8,095 nucleotides of DNA from Chloroflexi bacterium UBA4736 (GTDB lineage Bacteria; Chloroflexota; Dormibacteria; Dormibacterales; Dormibacteraceae): the NCBI GenBank assembly GCA_002404015.1, contig DHIW01000022.1, positions 1-8,095 on the forward strand. Reading direction: 5' to 3'. The position numbers were made by a program, and so were the translations under genes. The notes beneath the pieces are model-generated. The model saw only the letters and a list, made by a program, of their open reading frames with translations. It was not told where the DNA came from and ran no database searches. This document shows, one piece after another, positions 5,699 through 8,095 of the stretch (position 1 is the stretch's first letter; every line of letters begins with the position of its first letter).

Positions 5699-6573
5699 GC
5701 GACAGCCGCCTTCCTGGCGTTTTCCACGATCGCGCCGATGATCTCCGGCCAGAGTTGGCTGGGCAGGTCGTGGCCCATGTCGGGGAACGTGAGCAGGCGG
5801 GCTCCGGGGATCGCGGCCGCCGTGCGGCGGCCGTTCTCGACGGGCACCAACGGGTCAACCTCGCCGTGGATGACCAGCGTTGGCAGGTCGAGGCTCTGCA
5901 GTCGCTCCAGGCGGCTCGGCGCGGCCGCGATGGCCGCCAGCTGGCGGACGGTGCCGGCGAGGCTCACCGAGCGGTCCACCGCTCGCGTCCCCTTTCGGCG
6001 TTGCCTCTCCTCGTCGAAGTACCGGGGACCGTGAAATGTGCGGCTGAGCATGACGCCATGTTCGATCAGTCCCTCGCGGTCGGTGGGAGGTGGCGCGAAG
6101 ACGGCCTGCATGGCCTCGGGCGTGGCCGGGATGTCGCCGGCCATGCCGCCGGAGGCGCTCATGATGCTGGTCAGGCTGAGAACCTTCTCGCGATGGCCGA
6201 GTGCCATCAGCTGGACGATGTACCCGCCCATCGAGGCGCCCACCACGTGCGCCCTGTCGATGTGGAGGACGCCCAGCAGCGCCGCGGCGTCGTCGGCCAT
6301 GTCCTCCAGGGCGTAGGGCGCCTGCTCCTGCCCCACGGCGACGTCGAGCACGTTGGGCAGGCCCAGGTGGTCGAGCTTGCTGGAGAGCCCGACGTCACGG
6401 TTGTCGAAACGGATCACGTGGAAAGGGCCGGCCGCGGCCAGCTGCTCGCAGAAGTCCTCGTCCCAGGTGATCATCTGGACGCCCAGGCCCATCACGAGCA
6501 GGAGGGGCGCGGCGCCCGGGCTGCCGAACGTGTCGTATTCGAGCTCCATCCCGTTGGCCTCGGCTCGTGGCAT
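5689..6573 (-). CDS. alpha/beta-hydrolase fold esterase-like protein
   Basis: The 294-residue soluble protein has a full hydrolase fold. It shows the oxyanion strand LLLVMGLG (24-31), FDNRDVGLSS (56-65), the nucleophile elbow GASMGG with Ser114, the acid-bearing strand VIHGEVDPLVP with Asp240, and PDMGHDL with the catalytic His268. The DNRDVGLSS motif and overall length resemble the RdmC/aclacinomycin methylesterase-like and 3-oxoadipate enol-lactonase-like groups, which cleave carboxylic esters or lactones. The substrate cannot be inferred. There is no signal peptide or membrane segment. The ATG at 6573 begins MPRAEANGMELEYDTFG, a normal N-terminus for the family. AGGA lies about eight bases upstream and can act as ribosome binding site, though the overlapping TAGGAT (6585-6580) could also be a -10. 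It converges on glgP with seven bases between the coding ends and diverges from the DUF2461 gene. Confidence 0.9.
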   Translation of the reverse strand: MPRAEANGMELEYDTFGSPGAAPLLLVMGLGVQMITWDEDFCEQLAAAGPFHVIRFDNRDVGLSSKLDHLGLPNVLDVAVGQEQAPYALEDMADDAAALLGVLHIDRAHVVGASMGGYIVQLMALGHREKVLSLTSIMSASGGMAGDIPATPEAMQAVFAPPPTDREGLIEHGVMLSRTFHGPRYFDEERQRRKGTRAVDRSVSLAGTVRQLAAIAAAPSRLERLQSLDLPTLVIHGEVDPLVPVENGRRTAAAIPGARLLTFPDMGHDLPSQLWPEIIGAIVENARKAAVART

Positions 6574-6642
6574 GTCGCAATCCTAGCGGGGCCTTAACAG
6601 CCAGCCTTGGTGGCCCGGCCCGGATTCGCGTCCAATCCGGGC

Positions 6643-7332
6643 ATGCTCATGACGTTCAGCGGCTTCACCCTCGACTCCGTAGCCTTCCTCCGCTCCCTGG
6701 CCGCCCACAACGACCGCGAGTGGTTCGAGGCCAACCGCGACTCCTATGAGTCGCAGCTGCTCGAGCCCGCCCGCGGCCTGGTGGTCGAGCTGGGCGCCCG
6801 GCTGCGCGACCTCTCGCCCGCCATCCGAGCCGACCCCCGGGTCAACGGTTCGATCCTCCGGATCAACCGGGATACCCGTTTCTCTCGCGACAAGACCCCC
6901 TACAAGACCCACCTCGACCTCTGGTTCTGGGAAGGCGGCGGCCCTTCGCGGGAGCATCCCGGGTACTTCCTGAGGCTCACCGAATCGGAACTGGTCCTGG
7001 GCGCCGGCCGCCATGTCTTCGACGCGCCTTCTCTGGAGAGGTACCGGTCCGCGGTGGCGGACGCCCGGCTGGGGGTGGCGCTGGATCGCGCGCTCAAGAA
7101 GGTGCGGGCGGCGGGGCCGTACGTGATCGGCGGTCGGGAGTTGAAGCGAGTGCCCGCGGGGTTCTCGGCGACCGGTGCCCGGGCGGAGCTCCTGATGTAC
7201 ACCGGGCTCTGGGCCGAGGTGACTCGGGACCACCCGCGGCAGCTGTTCAGCCCGGGCTTCGCCGACTACTGCTTCGAGCGCTTCAGGGAGGTGCGCCCGC
7301 TCCACGAATGGCTGGTGGCGATGAGCAGTTGA
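6643..7332 (+). CDS. DUF2461/TIGR02453 family protein
   Basis: The 229-residue protein matches the widespread DUF2461 (TIGR02453) family, whose biochemical role is unknown. The family hallmarks are visible: FTLDSVAFLRSLAAHNDREW (8-27) followed by FEANRDSY, then RINRDTRFSRDKTPYKTH (73-90), and a C-terminal half with GRELKRVPAGF (164-174). The conserved charged cluster around RDTRFSRDKTPYK looks like a ligand- or nucleic-acid-binding surface, but this is speculation. No signal peptide or membrane segment is present. ATG at 6643 is preferred to the TTG at 6607 because the family starts just before the GF(T/P) motif; ATG at 6649 is equally possible. No strong Shine-Dalgarno site precedes either. 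It is divergent from the hydrolase with about 70 bases between starts, and the acetyltransferase gene follows after 63 bases. Confidence 0.88.
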   Translation: MLMTFSGFTLDSVAFLRSLAAHNDREWFEANRDSYESQLLEPARGLVVELGARLRDLSPAIRADPRVNGSILRINRDTRFSRDKTPYKTHLDLWFWEGGGPSREHPGYFLRLTESELVLGAGRHVFDAPSLERYRSAVADARLGVALDRALKKVRAAGPYVIGGRELKRVPAGFSATGARAELLMYTGLWAEVTRDHPRQLFSPGFADYCFERFREVRPLHEWLVAMSS

Positions 7333-7337
7333 TCGAC

Positions 7338-7354
7338 CGGGCCGCCAGGGCCCG
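7338..7354 (+). terminator. GC hairpin after the DUF2461 gene
   Basis: CGGGCC (7338-7343) and GGCCCG (7349-7354) pair perfectly around GCCAG, six bases after the TGA of the upstream gene. No T-run follows. It could attenuate transcription into the acetyltransferase gene, which has its own -10-like hexamer further on, or it may be a chance product of the high GC content. Confidence 0.3.
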
Positions 7355-7378
7355 TCCACAGCGGTCCGGCCGAAACCC

Positions 7379-7384
7379 TAGACT
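7379..7384 (+). promoter_or_regulatory. -10-like hexamer before the acetyltransferase gene
   Basis: TAGACT fits TANNNT and lies 11 bases before the ATG at 7396, which predicts a transcript starting about five bases upstream of the start codon. The start has no clear Shine-Dalgarno sequence. No good -35 is visible, so this is a weak call that depends on the same spacing seen at other starts in the window. Confidence 0.25.
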
Positions 7385-7395
7385 GCGGGCCGGTC

Positions 7396-7935
7396 ATGGG
7401 CGGGGAGCTTGGCGTCCGGGCGGCGCGGCTGGAGGACGCGACGGCGATCGCGGCCATCTACAACGAGGGCATCGAGGATCGGACCGCGACCTTGGAGACG
7501 GAGCCGCGTAGCGCGGAGGCACTGGCCGAGACCCTGCGCCGGCGCTCGGCGGCGTACCCGGCGCTGGTGGTGGAGGCTCAGCCTGACGGCCAGGTGGTGG
7601 CCTTCGCCTGGGCGTCCGAGTACCGGTCGCGGCCCTGCTACGCGGGGATCGCCGAGCACTCCGTGTACGTGGCCCGCGCCGCCCGCGGGCTGGGTGCCGG
7701 CCGGCTCGCCCTCGCGGCGCTGATCGACGAGGCCGAGCGGCGCGGCTTCTGGAAGCTGGCCTCGCGGATCTTCCCGGAGAACACGGCCAGCCGTGCGCTG
7801 CACGCCAGCGTGGGCTTCCGGGAGGTGGGCGTGTACCGGCGCCACGGCAAGCTGGACGGCCGCTGGATGGACTGCGTCATAGTCGAGCGCCTGCTCGGCG
7901 AGGGGGCGGCGCCCGCGGCAGACGTGCAGTCGTAG
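7396..7935 (+). CDS. GNAT N-acetyltransferase, phosphinothricin/arsinothricin (ArsN1-like) type
   Basis: The 179-residue protein is a single GNAT domain that would transfer an acetyl group from acetyl-CoA to the amino group of a small substrate in the cytoplasm. Residues 7-35 (VRAARLEDATAIAAIYNEGI, then EDRTATLE) match the start of the phosphinothricin acetyltransferase/ArsN1 family. RSRPCYAGIAEHSVYV (77-92) and the acetyl-CoA pyrophosphate loop RGLGAG (97-102) follow, then FWKLASRIFPENTASRAL (118-135), VGFREVGVYRRHGKLDG (139-155) and DCVIVERLL (159-167). Known members acetylate phosphinothricin, arsinothricin, methionine sulfoximine or related amino acids. No arsenic-resistance genes lie in the window, so the natural substrate is open. 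The last dozen residues (GEGAAPAADVQS) are a non-conserved tail. The 63-bp repeat pair begins six bases after the stop. Confidence 0.9.
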   Translation: MGGELGVRAARLEDATAIAAIYNEGIEDRTATLETEPRSAEALAETLRRRSAAYPALVVEAQPDGQVVAFAWASEYRSRPCYAGIAEHSVYVARAARGLGAGRLALAALIDEAERRGFWKLASRIFPENTASRALHASVGFREVGVYRRHGKLDGRWMDCVIVERLLGEGAAPAADVQS

Positions 7936-7941
7936 AACCCA

Positions 7942-8004
7942 ACGTCGCAGGAGAGCCCTGGCTCCGCCAGGGCGTCTGAGTTGGTTACCGCCGACAAGCG
8001 TCGC
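7942..8004. repeat. 63-bp direct repeat, copy 1
   Basis: This copy is identical base for base to 8007-8069, with a period of 65 bp. It runs from ACGTCGCAGG to AAGCGTCGC. It contains the perfect stem GCCCTGGC (7955-7962) and GCCAGGGC (7966-7973) around TCC. A second small stem, GTTGG (7980-7984) with CCGAC (7991-7995), has one G-U pair and loop TTACCG. It begins six bases after the stop codon of the acetyltransferase gene and may shape the 3' end of its transcript. Confidence 0.9.
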
Positions 8005-8006
8005 AC

Positions 8007-8069
8007 ACGTCGCAGGAGAGCCCTGGCTCCGCCAGGGCGTCTGAGTTGGTTACCGCCGACAAGCGTCGC
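8007..8069. repeat. 63-bp direct repeat, copy 2
   Basis: This is an exact second copy of 7942-8004, separated from it by two bases. It has the same 8-bp stem (8020-8027 with 8031-8038, loop TCC) and small second stem (8045-8049 with 8056-8060). After it the sequence diverges at once, with the 10-bp palindrome TCCGCGCGGA at 8070-8079, so no third adjacent copy starts before the window ends. The spacing is far too short for a CRISPR array. Confidence 0.9.
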
Positions 8070-8095
8070 TCCGCGCGGAAAGGGGCTCGTGGGGG

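Noticed and set aside
4443..5858. 471-codon minus-strand frame opposite glgP
   Set aside because: It is an antisense frame kept open by high GC content. It runs into the hydrolase gene and its sequence is low in complexity and matches no domain.
7942..8069. Short CRISPR array or tandem guanidine-type riboswitch
   Set aside because: The two repeats are 63 bp with a 2-bp gap, so there are no spacers. The hairpin loops are TCC and TTACCG rather than the ACGR loops of mini-ykkC, and the pair lies downstream of a gene rather than before one.
1..8095. Frameshift or truncation in the large genes
   Set aside because: The nucleotidyltransferase fusion, glgP, hydrolase, DUF2461 and acetyltransferase frames all run without interruption from a family-typical start to a stop. 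The shorter C-terminus of GlgP is a domain absence rather than a break, because no remnant of the extra domain follows the stop.

Overview
The window is GC-rich. Its genes have strongly GC-biased third codon positions, and several carry TANNNT hexamers very close to the start codon. Together with the gene families present (a DUF3417-type glucan phosphorylase, a long nucleotidyltransferase/phosphomannomutase fusion, a Tat-exported small protein and tRNAs with an encoded CCA), this points to a chromosomal segment of a high-GC bacterium, most likely an actinobacterial lineage. A Chloroflexota-like host cannot be excluded. There is no transposase, integrase or CRISPR array in the window.

Left part (1-1040): position 1 may lie inside the last codons of a plus-strand gene that stops at 81. 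Next come a perfect 9+9 bp palindrome (126-146) and, touching it, a minus-strand 3' tRNA remnant (T-arm, acceptor strand and CCA) with no 5' half. A minus-strand gene for a Tat-exported 155-aa protein of unknown function (350-817) has a good -35/-10 promoter and a Shine-Dalgarno site. A complete tRNA-Gly(CCC) lies at 963-1038 on the minus strand.

Centre (1060-5692): two large carbohydrate genes diverge from a 20-bp gap. The minus-strand gene (1060-3594) encodes an 844-aa sugar-1-phosphate nucleotidyltransferase with a left-handed beta-helix and a phosphomannomutase-like C-terminal half whose catalytic loops are degenerate. The plus-strand gene (3615-5681) is an alpha-glucan phosphorylase (GlgP), which releases glucose-1-phosphate. 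The two starts appear to be served by face-to-face overlapping promoters. A plausible but unproven reading is that GlgP supplies a hexose-1-phosphate that the neighbour activates with a nucleotide.

Right part (5689-8095): a minus-strand alpha/beta hydrolase converges on glgP, with both stop codons inside one small palindrome. It diverges from a DUF2461/TIGR02453-family protein, which is followed on the same strand by a GNAT acetyltransferase of the phosphinothricin/arsinothricin (ArsN1-like) type. The window closes with two copies of a 63-bp direct repeat at a 65-bp period. Each copy encodes a perfect 8-bp hairpin plus a second small hairpin. This repeat is the least explained structure in the window, followed by the tRNA remnant with its adjoining palindrome.
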